From the NCBI GenBank assembly GCA_026413225.1, contig CM048560.1, positions 11,116,001 through 11,180,000 on the forward strand: a DNA stretch of 64,000 nucleotides. Reading direction: 5' to 3'. Position numbers and translations under genes: made by a program. Below the pieces are notes generated by a model. It worked only from the letters and a program-made list of their open reading frames with translations. It searched no databases and was not told where the DNA came from. Within the stretch, counting starts at the first letter, position 1. Each line of letters starts with the position of its first letter. The DNA comes from Otis tarda. Taxonomy: Eukaryota; Chordata; Aves; Otidiformes; Otididae. This document shows, in pieces, positions 50,990 to 62,600 of the stretch.

Positions 50990-51810
50990 TTAACCTTGCC
51001 TGTCTACTAGGTGCCTGCCCTGCCATGCTCTCAGTCTCTCTCCTCAGCAGGACATGGGAAAATAAGGTGGAGCTCATGGGTCAAGATAAGGACAGAGAGA
51101 TCCCTCACCAATTACTATCACATGCAAAACAGATGTGACCTGGGGAAGGTTCATTTAATCTATTGCCAGTTAATAACAGAGTATGACAGTGAGGCATAAA
51201 AACAAAATAAAAAACAAAACTTCCTCCCACCCCACTTTTTCCCAGGCTGAACTTCACTTCTGACTCTTCTATGTCCTCCCCTGAGGCGTGCATGGGAATG
51301 GGAATTGGGGTCAGTTCCTAACACTTTGTCTCTTCTGTTCCTTCCTCCTCATGCTGTTCCCCTTCTCCAGCATGGGGTCCCTCCCATGGGCTGCACTGCT
51401 TCATGAACTTCTACAATATGGGACCTTCCTAGAGGCTGCAGCTCTTCAAGAACTGCTCCAGCATGGGTCCTTTCTGCAGGGTATAGCCCTTTGGGAACAG
51501 ACTGCTCTCCAGTGCCTGAAACACCTCCTCCCCTCCTTCTTTGATGTTGGTGTCTTCAGGGCTCTATTTCTCACACTTTTCTCACTCCTCTCTCTCACAG
51601 CTGCTGCGCAGCATTTCTTTTTTTTACCCTTTCTTAAATACGTTATCACAGACACATCACCAGTATTGCTGATGGACCAGTGATGGGTCTGTTTTGGAGA
51701 TGACTGGAACTGGCTCTGTCCAACATCGAGACAGCTCCTAATCTATTCTCACAAAAGCCACCCCTGCTACCACAAGGACCCTGTAAGGCCTACCGTAGTG
51801 CCTCTGCCAA
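50990..51810 (-). mobile_element. Second ERVL-type LTR, diverged and internally shortened
   Basis: It is related to the solo LTR at 25718-26853 and in the same orientation. Shared blocks are 'gataaggacagagagat' (51087), 'gcaaaacagatgtgacctgg' (51124), 'ctgctccagcatgggtcc'-type units (about 51355-51480), 'cacctcctcccctccttct', 'tttcttaaatacgttatcac' (51630), and 'ccacccctgctacca' (51759). It lacks most of the repeated GC-rich units between about 51510 and 51520, so it is some 300 bp shorter. The poly(A) signal is the variant ATTAAA (51154-51159, minus strand); TATTTAAG is kept (51633-51640). I cannot fix either end or find a target duplication, so the limits are approximate. Confidence 0.8.
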
Positions 51811-52307
51811 GAAGACATTAAATTTAGATTCTGCTAGGCAACCAAAAAGTACAAATGTGGGCCACTGTTACAGTTTTGAACTGCACAAATGTTTTGGGGA
51901 TCTTTGTTATATAATATGTTGCAGCTGTAGGAGACTGCTAACCACTCTGAAAAAGATGCACTTTATTAACATTTATTTCTAAAGTCTGGCATACTAATGA
52001 GCTGAGTCTCCTTAGGAAGGTCTTTACAAAGCCTGTTGCAGCTGCCTAAGCTTTCCCTTCTCTAATGGGGAAAAAAGGCTCTTCCCTATGCTCATACTGA
52101 GGATATGCCCAAGTCTGCTGCCTGTTTTCTCCTACAAGCTATTCCTGCTGCTCTCTTTCCCTGCATCTCTTCCTCCTGTCCTAGGGTAGCCTAAATAGCA
52201 CGCAGAAATGCTTATTGGTTTCTGCTCCAGAATCAGATGGTAATCAGATGGTTCCAATGAGCAAAGCAAACTGGAAAGAGCAACATGCAGGTGTGGAAGA
52301 GCTTTGA
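51811..52307. other. Unassigned non-coding DNA
   Basis: No gene or repeat recognised. The left part may still belong to the LTR end, whose border I cannot place. Confidence 0.5.
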
Positions 52308-52590
52308 GGGCCTGTTGCGACAGGACTAGGGGTAATGTTTTTAAAATAGAGGGAGGTAGATTTAGATTAGATTGTAAAAAAAATTTTTCCTTCTATGAAG
52401 GTTGTAAAACACTGGAACAGGTTGCCCAGAGAGGTGGTGGATGCCCCATCCCTGGAAACGTTCAAGGCCAGGTTGGATGAGGCTCTGAGCAACCTGATGT
52501 AGTTGCGGATGTCCCTGCTCCTTGCAGGGGGGTTGGACTGGATGGGCTTTGAAGGTCCCTTCCAACCCAAACCATTCTGTGATTCTATGA
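52308..52590 (+). mobile_element. Mini CR1 LINE 3' end (283 bp)
   Basis: It begins at 'gggcctgttgcgacaggact' and ends at 'ccattctgtgattctatga'. It has the same length and the same 5' break as the copy at 39911. TAG is kept at the ORF2 end position (52500-52502), although the preceding codon is changed (ctgatgtag). The A/T-rich segment at about 52370-52397 is rearranged relative to the other copies. The minus-strand frames across it are antisense. Confidence 0.93.
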
Positions 52591-54410
52591 TGACAGTGCA
52601 GGACAAATGAGTCTATCTCCAGATGCCTTAGCTCTGCTGGATAGGTCACTGAGAGCATGCCTGTGTGAGTGCCATGCATCTGCTCCATGAAGGTCTCCAG
52701 CTGACCAACGCGCTACACCCTGCAAGGAAGGCCAGGGATGGTGCTGGGCTGTAAATGGAGCAGAAATATAAATGCCTGCAACCAGGTGCAGAGACACAAC
52801 CAGTACATCCTTCATCAATCTTCAGCGGCAGGGGAGGATGTTTCCCTATGTCCCCTTGAAAGCTTTCTAAATGAAGCAGGTATCAGCCTGTGTAAGTTAT
52901 TACAGCTCTGCTGAGGCTGTTGGGTGAAGACATGACCCTACATATTAAAAGCACTGGGTTTTTTTTTAAATCTAAATTTTCTGTCTTGAAAAGAGTTGTC
53001 TCACCAGCTAAAAAGAGGATTTTTCACACCATCTGGCTGATGGTCCCTAGTCAAGTATTCTGTCTCTGTCTTTGGCCAGCAGTACTGGGAAGAAAGCTTT
53101 GAGCCACACGCAGGGAACAGATGCAATAGACTTCTCCTGAGGCAAGCTTCTTGCTGACTCAGAAGCCAGCTCCTGGCCTCTGGGAATCTCAATTGTAGGG
53201 GTGGATAACTGTATCCTGATCATTGCATCATCAGGTTCTGTCACATTTCCTTGAGGATACCTTTGTTACTAGCCAAAATGACATTTTAAGGTAATGCATT
53301 GCTGCTGTTTCAAATACCCCATGCCTAAAACGAATTAAAATCTTATCTAAGGACATTTAAACTTTAACATTGGTAATTTGTATTTGGTGGATTTGGGCCA
53401 TAAAAGGCAAGGTGGAACAGTGAATTTAGTCATGTCTGCTTGATGTTGTTTCAGAGCTACCAGCCTTTCCAAAATAAAACAAAATGAAACAAATGCTCTG
53501 AAAATGCTTAAAAGCACAAGGTGATTTCCAATAAGCTTCTATTTTGTTCACAAGTTTGGGGTTTTTTTAATTCTCTCCCTTTTATGTGCTGTCCTGCAAT
53601 CCTAGTCTTAGTCATTACATTACAGAGTGTGAAGTATTTGAGACATTTTCACACTGAATAAACCTAAGACCTGAGTTTCAAACATAGAAAGCTTTCTGTG
53701 TTTGAAGTGCAGTCTGTTTTTCTCGTTCAGTTCTGTTTGTGTGTCTCACTGTAACTTGTTAGGCTGTTTTGATGCTTTCATCTATTTTGGTCATAGACTT
53801 TCATAAGCCAAAGGAACTGATCATTTGTGAAGTTTTGGTGGTCACTGATTCTTGTGTGTAGTTTCAGAGAAGCCATATGGTAGTGAAAGGAGGAACGTAA
53901 TGAATCCTATCTAAACAGGATCTGAAAGGGGATCCACACAGGGCATCTTGCTGAAGTTGTTGATTTTTCTATGCGCCCTAAGCAGTAAATCTGTTCTTGG
54001 AACACGAACTCAGACGTAGATGAAATGCAGCCAACTGAAATGATACCTGTGCTAACTTCCACGCAAATGATGGGCTGCAAGCAAAAAGCCTTCTCGCAGG
54101 AGTGACTCTTCCTGACTTGCACACCCTTTCCACTCTAGATGAGAACCTGCAGGGATCAAAAGTCTCGTTCCTGTTGTCATTGGCAGTCATGCTCCAAAAG
54201 TTATCCCTTTTGGCGCTGTGGTGCTGTGTTTGTGATTCATGGCCATTGTGTTCGAGTTACAGTAGTTTCAAATGGCTGTGGTCCTTGTTTATTGAGGAAA
54301 AAGAATATCAGACCCCATCTTGTCCTAGTGTAAAGAATTATTAGTGTTGCTTTTTTTTTTTTTTTTTCAAGTTTCTTCATCAGTGGCAGGATTCTTTGAA
54401 ATGATCCCTG
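52591..54410. other. Unassigned non-coding DNA
   Basis: No gene or repeat family recognised. A T17 run lies at 54351-54367. Open frames are under 110 codons and without motifs. Confidence 0.55.
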
Positions 54411-55735
54411 GTCCAGGGAAGAATGGAGGTGAAATTGGACATCTGGCAGAGCAAATGGTTTGAGGAGGAAAGATTCTGCTTGACCAGGGACTGGGAGTAT
54501 TTTTGGACTACAGGAGGCCTATGTCAAAAGGACAGACTCCATTTAAACTGCTAGTGAAACAGGCAGCTGCTACTTCAAATCCAGACAGGTGTCATCAGTG
54601 AGCCTTTCAAACCAAAGAGCAGAGGCAAATTCCTAGGGAGCAAAGCACACGAGTTTCAAGATGACACAGCACTACTAATGAAGCCACAGAAGTTCTATGT
54701 CTGTGAAGAAAGGGAGGACAGCAACAGTCAAACAGGGGAAAAAAGAAAAAAAAAATACAGACAGGACCGACAAAGTTCTGTTTAAATGAGGCACTGAAAA
54801 GAAAATCAAAACAGTGGTGCGACCATTTCTAGACCAGATGTGGTCATACTACGCATATTAGAAACTTGATGGGCAAAAGATAGTCAGTGGTATTTCTGTT
54901 AACACTATGACAAAAAGTAGAGAGGTGAGACAGTGAGATCTGCTGAGGACGAAGTGAGGTAGGTGTGTATTATATAATAAGAAAGATATATTTTATTTCT
55001 TTAAAATACATATGGAAGTCAATTTAGAGTCAAACCAAGTGAATGAGCTACCAATTTCAGCAGAACCACAGAATCTCATGGCTTAAAATTCCAGGTCCAC
55101 ATAGGAACAGTATTGTTTAGAGTCTGTGTTAATGAGCGCCCACCAGGATAAAATATTACCTGTGCTATGCCAAGGCAGGCCACAGAGGCTGCAAGGGCAG
55201 GAAATGCAGTAGTAATGGGAGACTCGTACTACCTCTATCTTTCCCCACCCCCCCCAGATTGGGTAAGTGTCCCATCAAGACATGATATACACAAGAAATT
55301 TTGAAATGCGATTAGTGATGGCTTCCTGGAAGAGCTATCAAGGTAGACCGCAAGAGTTAGTGGGGTCCCTTGCTTTCTCCTTGTGTACCAGATGTGGTCC
55401 ACAAGGCTGTAATTGCTGTGATTGCAGTCTCACCATCTGTGCAGGAGCCATCAAATATGAGAGAAAAAACCCCTCCATGCACAGTCAGCTTCAAAAAGGG
55501 AAACTACATAAGAATGAAGAAGCTTGTCAAGAAAACCATGATAGAAGATGCAGTAAGACAGTTAATCTTTTCAGACAGAATGGGTTTACACCCCATGCTG
55601 GAGACTCTGAGCCTGTTCCACAGCCAAGGAGGAGCTGAAGGAAGCAGCTGGCTGAATGGCCAGGCAAGGGTGGTATTGGCAGCCACAGGGTATTCTTCAA
55701 AAACCGAGGTCAAAAAGAGGAACAATCATGTCCTT
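54411..55735 (+). mobile_element. Ancient CR1-type LINE, endonuclease-region relic
   Basis: The clearest part is 55190-55300: 'cacagaggctgcaagggcag', then 'gtagtaatgggagac' (55210-55223), then 'gattgggtaagtgtcccatc' (55257). This matches the end of the CR1 apurinic-type endonuclease domain, '(V)MGDFNYP.IDWVNVTS'. The catalytic-region GDFN is degraded to GDSY (55218-55229), and a C-run separates it from 'DWVSVPSRHD' (55257-55286). Farther on, 'FKKGNYIRMKKLVKK' (55490-55534) matches the linker before the reverse transcriptase. Upstream, 54500-54560 weakly resembles the region before the endonuclease, so the 5' limit is a guess. Frames shift between these parts; the gene is dead. Confidence 0.7.
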
Positions 55736-55972
55736 TTTTTAAGCACTTGTAGAGCCTGCTGGGTGGGTAGGGGTTGCTCTGTCCCAGAGAAGGACCCACA
55801 GGTGCTAAACAAATCATGTGGCTTTATGTTTGATGTGGGAGGAACAGGCATGTTTCTTCCACTAGTGTGTGTCACAGCATCTGCTTAGCAGAAAGGTGAT
55901 GGGACAAAGCTCAAGTAGCTGTTGTTGGTTACTGATTGCTACATGGAGCTTTCCTCTGTCCCAGTACCAGTT

Positions 55973-56070
55973 TGAGAGTCAGAAAAACATGTAGCAAGAT
56001 GACTTTGTAACCTTAGACAAATCATCTATGTCCTGCTGGGCCTTCCTTGTAAAACTGAGGTGACAGCTTT
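55973..56070 (+). mobile_element. Possible MIR-like SINE core
   Basis: 'gagagtcagaaaaacatg', a short gap, 'gtaaccttagacaaatcat' and 'tgggccttccttgtaaaactgaggtgaca' follow the order of MIR ('gagtcagacagacctggg...gtgaccttgggcaagtcactt...tgggcctcagtttcctcatctgtaaaatgaggat'). Roughly two thirds of positions agree by eye. MIR-type SINEs are shared by amniotes, and few readable copies remain in birds. Confidence 0.5.
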
Positions 56071-59000
56071 CTCTTAGAAGTCCTTCCATCAGTTATGTGT
56101 GGGACTCCAGTACTGCATCAGTTGTGCTTGTGCAACACACTGTATAGACAGGACTGGTTACTCCCTGCCCGTACCACCACACCATCACTTGCTTGCAAAG
56201 AGAGCAATGCTGAATGAGGAACCTCTGTGAGCCAATATCTAAATGTGGTATTGAGGGCTTGTGGGTCTGTTTCTTTGAGTAGCTTAGTTTTCTGAATAGC
56301 TGAGATGCTTTGAGCCTGCTTTCTCAGGAGTTGTGATCACAGACACCCAGATAATGGTGGGACATCAGCTCTTCTGAAAATTTAGGAGAAGCCAGGGTAG
56401 GGGTAGGGGTTTGTTTGGTATGCCATAGGGTTGGAGGGGAAGGGAGTGTTAAGTATTTTTACTTAAAATTTAGTCTGATTTTAGATGCCTGAATATCAGG
56501 ACTTTAGCAGAAAGTAGGCTTTAAGACTGAGTCTTTACTTTGTGTATGAATTAATGTGTGCCTTTAGAGCTAAAGAGTACGGTTGTTTTGGAAAGAGACC
56601 TCCTTGAACACAGCTAATTGTGCAGACCTGCAAATAGTCCAAACCCAATAGCTGGAAACACTGGACAGTATGTGGGGCTACACAGAAACTAGGATGCTGG
56701 TGAAACAGCATTCCTCAGTGGAGTTACAGTTGCTCACAGCAGATAAGATGCTTGGTCAAAGAGAAATATGCATAGGGAGAAATTCTAGGACATCATAATT
56801 AAATCTTAACCTAGCCATTTCCTCTGGAAAATAAAATATTGTTTCTGGTCAGTATGGGAGTTAAATCTGAGACTTGATTCTTCTCTTTTTTTTCTATAAA
56901 TGTTGAGTAAGCAGGTCTTTGTGCGCAATAAGAGTCTTTGTAAAATATGTCCAATTACTGTTAATACTAGCTATGCTGCAAAAGAACTGAATATTAAGAT
57001 TAGCTATGGTTTCTATCCATACATCAAAAGCAAGGCAGAAATCTCTGTTAAACACATTAGATCGTACCTGTGTTAAATTACTGTAAAGATTGTTTGGTCG
57101 AGAATTCCCAAAGTAGGAAACGCAGCCTTAGAGCTGCCTCTGCGGCTTTGCCTTGGTTCTCTGTGTACAGAAATCTGGGCAAGCTTTTATTCACTGATTG
57201 TCTTCTCACTCCATGTTTGCATGCTCCAGGACCTTGCCTTCTTCAGGGCAAGGCTGATGATGTTCCTTAATATTTTTGTGGTTGTTGTTAGAGTGCAAAA
57301 TGACCTTTTCATCTAATCTGCAGCTAAAAATCAGAGTCCAGCATCTCAAGTCAGAGAATGTACAGTTAACAGCCACTTTTCAAAGGTCTGGGTTTTGTTA
57401 TGTGCTTAATATCACACAAATATGCTGTTGGCAGAAGGAGGACAAAAGTAAAATGATCAAATCATCCTTAAGTCATTTATCTGTGAGGCTACTGTCTGTC
57501 AGCTTGCAGTCCTCTGTTCTGTGCCCTGTGTAAGTCCAAATTTCTCTAGTAAATACAATAGAGCTTAGACTGTATCTTCCCTTCTTACACACATTAGGTG
57601 GATCTGATCCTGTATTTGCTGTGCAGAAAATGAGACCTGGTGCTGTGAGAATGGGCCATGGCATATCTTGGTGCACACGCACACAAATAGCTAGAATTAT
57701 AGTTAGCATTTGCAAAGTGGTTTATATTCTGATATTTCCTAAACTTTGAATACTTGAGCAATGACAGGAAAATCCTGTCTTTTAAAATATTTTCTTTGTG
57801 CCTCTGTTAATGGTGATGGAAGAGAGGCAAAACAGGATTTGGGTCCTGAAGCATTAATTAAATAGAAATAAGGTGTCAAAATCCCAAAGCAGACCCCTGA
57901 AACTCTTTTTGTTCAGTCTCCTGCAGTGCAGGGAGGGAGAGTCTGTCTGAGGCAGTCTCCGGACTGGAGGTTCCCCAAGCTCTGCTTGGGTTTGTGCTCA
58001 GGGTGGCCCAGGACAGAGGAGGACCTGCCTTCTAGGTGCCAATTTCTCCAGTGGACTTCACCCAGTAAATATTTTCAGGATCTTAACAGAAGAAAACTTT
58101 GGCCAGGTGAAGAGACAGCAGCACCCTCTTTTGATATCACATCTGCTCTGGAAAGGGCACACAGTCACCTCCACGACTCATGGCAAAAGGTGAACAGGAA
58201 AACCCCAAGAAGTCACATCTCCAGTTCAGTGCCTTTTCCTATCTGTGGGTGGTTTTGTTGCCAGTGCAGAACAACCGCAGGCATTCAGAAGAAATTATTG
58301 TCTACTTTAAATTATTTTCCTAGGGAAAAAGTATGAGGTGGACTTTTACAGAATCCCCTGTTTATGTGCTTTGCTTGTATAGTTTCAGCCAAGTGCAATC
58401 AGAGCTAAACCCACACTTTTAAGTAGGAGGAAAAACCGGGAGACTCTGACTTCTTATTCCAAACACACAACCTCTACAGACCACGCACAAAGGGACATAA
58501 TGGTAACACAGAGATGAAAAGAAGACCCAAGCCCTGCTCTGAAAAGACAAACCACCTGAACATCTTTATCACAAGGGATATGGGTATTCTCGAAGCAGCT
58601 TGAAACTCCCACTCTACCAGTTTTGAGTGCTGCAGCAGGTGGCAGGAAAGTCATGCTCTGTGGAAGATGTGGCCTTTGTTGCTTAGTATTATCCAAAAAT
58701 GACTTACGGTTAGGCCAGATGCAGGGTTGCTGCAGGGATCACAGCTTCTGTGTGTTCCTGACTACCCCTGAAAATTGGACATCCACCTTCTGAAAGTGGG
58801 CGGAGGGTGAAAAGCCATGATCATATCATTAATGTTCTGGTTTGGGAATCAAGGCAGAGGCACTGTAAGCCCAGACGTCTCCCAGGCTCATCTGACTTCA
58901 TGCTAATGACTTAACCAAGCTCTGCCAACAGGCAGAGCTACGATGGAGGATGCAGGTGAATTCCAGTAATGGAATAGTAGTTTTCTGAACACTCTTTGGA

Positions 59001-59417
59001 GAAATGTCTCCTGGGTCTCAGTTCTGATCTTCTATTAATATCATCTGTCCAATTTCATCAAGGCAGAGCCAGGACAGTTCTATTGTCCTGTGTTTTGGGA
59101 GGGCTGCAGGACTTTAATAGGATTCCAGGACATAACATCAAAGTAATCTGAACCATTTTCTATGACATTTCTTTGCTCATCTAATTAACAGTAACAATTA
59201 AACAATAATTTAATAGTAAACAATTAGTCAAGCCTTTGTTCTTAGAGGTATACTTAAATCCCTGTGTATGTTAAGTTATACAAATCAACTATCAACACAA
59301 AGCTTAGGATGATCATTGCTAAGGGCAGGGTGGTGTCCTCAGCCCCCACATGTTAAAAGGCCAAATGATTAAGCAGGAGATGTTACTGTATTGGACTTCT
59401 GTCCTCGATGTCTCCCA
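56071..59417. other. Unassigned non-coding DNA
   Basis: I recognise no gene. A G-run cluster with six runs of three or more G's lies at 56395-56443. The 136-codon frame at 57926-58336 has no motif. Confidence 0.5.
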
Positions 59418-59666
59418 CTTACGTAAGAGTTACTATAAACAGTTAAAGACAAACTGTTTATACAGATTTCCCCACAAAATAATATTCATATAAAATTGGA
59501 CCTGTGTTTTCAAAGCCAAGGCTGTTGTGCAACCATCTGAATTTCAGCACATAAACAAAAATATTTGAAAAGCATACATAGAAGCATGTTGACAGCTGGG
59601 AAAATATTTCTTTATATCTTTTCATCAACAGTGAAAACAAACTGTTTCACTTATACTGATAAGTGA
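59418..59666. promoter_or_regulatory. Cluster of palindromic factor-like sites (candidate enhancer)
   Basis: Within 250 bases there are: CTTACGTAAG (59418-59427), a perfect palindrome containing TTACGTAA, the consensus of PAR-bZIP/NFIL3 factors; an 11-bp perfect inverted repeat with a 7-base spacer (59434-59444 and 59452-59462) that places two forkhead-type TAAACA motifs in opposite directions; and an 8-bp inverted repeat (59647-59654 and 59659-59666) holding a GATA-type TGATAAG. The motifs are seen; the regulatory role is inferred only from their density. Confidence 0.3.
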
Positions 59667-62600
59667 TTTTATAAGCCAGCCTGCAGTATATGCATATATA
59701 TGTTTTGATTCTTTGATATCCTCCCTTTTTCTCAGTAGCCCAGCTGTGGGTCAGGGTTGAGGTCTATACCCAGCTAGCTCCAGCCCAGCAGAGTTTGGGT
59801 GTCCTCACTATCGCTGGAGCCTGAAAGTCTTGAAAACCTGTGGCAGCTGGTAGCATTTTTATGTCCATAATAAACAAAATCCATAGTGATTTGGATCAAA
59901 TTATGCTGTAGGTATGCTCCCTAGGGTGAGGTTTTTTCAGTGCTTTGTCAAAATGGTTTTGTCATCTCTGCTGATCTTATGCAGGTATTGGCCCATCTTG
60001 GAAGTAGAGGCTCCATCCAAGACAGGGGATAAGCAGGACTGAGTTTCTTTCCAGGCTCATCTAATGGCTTGTACCTCTGTTGTCTGATGTAGCAGCTTCA
60101 TCTAAGCCCATTCTCTGTGGAACACCCCAAATGAGGGATAAGAATCAAAATAAGGTTTGTTATCCCTGAATTTTGGCCGGGTCCTTCCAGAGAGGATGCA
60201 AGCCTTTTTACTGCAGTCTCCTGGGTAGATGCTACCACTGCCAGGCAATATCGCAGCATCCCGCATACAGCTCTGAGGTCCATCAGGTGGGAGAGACGCA
60301 AGATCTGCTCTTTATCTAGTGGCAGGAAAAGCTCATCGCAGAGGGGTTTTCAATTCTCTGCCCCAGGCTGATTTCCAATTTAAATTCTTGTCTAGACAAT
60401 TATCTGCAGTGAGAGGAAAGTGAAGGCGACTGTTGGCTGGTTTCTCTGCACCTGTCTCTGGTGTGTCCATCAGCAAACTGAGCAGTTCCTCCAGTGGCTC
60501 TGGGATGAAGGGGGATAGCACAGAGCAGCTCCGTGGACACTGGACTGAGACATTGTTAAGGCAGATAGGACACATATTAACGTACAAATACAAAAGGAAT
60601 GTAAGTATGGGAGAATATAAATATGATTGTGAGCAGCAGGGCTGGAAGAGAGTGACTGCAGGTAATTTGAAAACTTCCCAGCCACACAGAGGTTCTCCAG
60701 AGGGGCAAGATGACAATTCCTTGCAGGGTTTTTGTTGCAGACACAGAGCAACAGAAGGAAATAATTCTGAAATTGATGTGAACATTGCTATTAATGTTCA
60801 TCAACCTTCAGACCATAATGCAGGCTTCATGGAGCATTGTGTTTAACAATAGACAGATAATTTCCTGCTCCCACTGACAGGTGATCCCATGTGTGGTTCC
60901 TAAATGTCGTGAAGATTTTGTGTATTTTGTCTGCTGTTGTCTTGAGAAGTTATTCTGACATATAGAGTATGACAATGGTTATTTTCACTTCAATATATAA
61001 TAGCCTTGCCTGAACAGCAAAGGAAAATCCAATACCAAAAAACCAGAACAGAAGAGTTCATCATAAAGCACATGGCTGAATAATAGATTTTGATAAATGT
61101 TGTTCTAGGCCACCAAATGTTTGGTCTTGTGATGTGTTTCTTCATGGCCTAAGCTACTATAAATTGCCATGTTTTGTGTGTAAAAGGGAACATCAGATCA
61201 AAAGGCTTATGTATGCTTAGAATAAAAAGATTATGAAAGTGTCAGATTTGCAGGAAGGATTTCAACACCAGTTAAGTGAAAAAGCTGCTTCAGGTTAATT
61301 CTTTATGGCTAGGACATGTCTGGAATCGGGCTGGTTTCTCTGCATGCATCTGTGTATCCTCTGTACCCACACTAAAGTCTCCACCTATTCTGCACAGCTA
61401 GTATCAGCTAAATAAGAAAGGGGAATCATCGCAAATTACTACAGTTTTGACATGAGTGGGCTGACTAGTACAAGAGAGGTCATGGAACAGCTGAACCCTG
61501 CCACACAGAACAGTGTGAGCTCTGAGTCCTGGAAGGGCTTCTCTCAGAGCTGTACCTATTTTCAACACTAGAAAATCCAAGCACAAAATCCAGGTTTATG
61601 GGAGAAGTAAGCTTTGTTCATCTCATTGCTTGTTAAGCTGCCTGGCTCTACCTATCCAGTGAGGGCTGTAAGTACTGGCAATACAAGGGAAGTATGTTCT
61701 AAGTTACCATCCCTTCTTCTGAGAAGCAAATATTCAAAGAAAGAGGAGATCCAAACTGTAATTGCCATGCTCCAAAGCTTCCCTCATGCCCAAAGGGGAA
61801 AGGATTCAGCCATCTCTAGTTCCTCATCATGTACTGTGAGATGTTCCAGCTTTTGCTTGAGAAGGATTGTGCAAACAAGACTTACTGTTACAGGTTCTCC
61901 CCTGGTTTCCATCCCCGCTAGTTTTCCCGTAGTCCCTTTTCAGAAAAGTACTGAAACACATACCTAAATTTCAGCTCTGTTGTTTAGGCAAATGCTTAAA
62001 TGAATGGCTGGTTCATCAGGTTCTGTGAGCTGCGTTTCTGCTTATGGCCCTGGAATGAAGGAGGAAAGAAAAGCCGCAAAGATGAGTTGCTCTGGAGACC
62101 TGCATAAAGGCAGATTTGAAGAGCTGGCCTGCGCCCATTCTGACTCTTTATCAAATTAAAGACATCAGTACTCAAAGCTGCCTGACTTTATAAACAGGGG
62201 CTGTCAGGGTTCACTGGTGTGTGGTTTGCTTCCTTGTCCATCCAAAGATGTTTTCTTGACTTACAGCTCAGAGACTGCATAGGTGTTTGGTCTCCCTCAG
62301 ATCAGAGAGTGCCTGTCCCTGCTTCACTTCACTTATTGTGGGTGTAGACTTGCTGTAAGTGAAGGGAGTGTACAGGAGGGTCCCTCCCTTTCCTATAGGA
62401 AGATATATTGGACACTCTTGAAATTGGAGAGAAATTTTGCCTTTCAAGTTTACAATGACCCTTCAGGAGAAGGGCTTCACATACAATTAACTTGTCCTGA
62501 AAACATTTTTGAAATTTGAACATGATGGTAAACAAAACCCAGTGGTATTAATCATCCTGGCTCTGAGCTGCAAGTTCAGGGATCAGCTTTGGCTCTGGGA

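Noticed and set aside
54351-54367. T17 run as a retrogene tail
   Set aside because: No coding body on the right side; simple repeat.
55370-55888. 172-codon frame with a charged segment FKKGNYIRMKKLVKK
   Set aside because: The charged segment is the linker of an ancient CR1 ORF2; the rest is frameshifted read-through, not a gene.
60333-60846. 150-codon minus-strand and 137-codon plus-strand frames on the same sequence
   Set aside because: Mutual overlap on opposite strands and absence of motifs point to chance.
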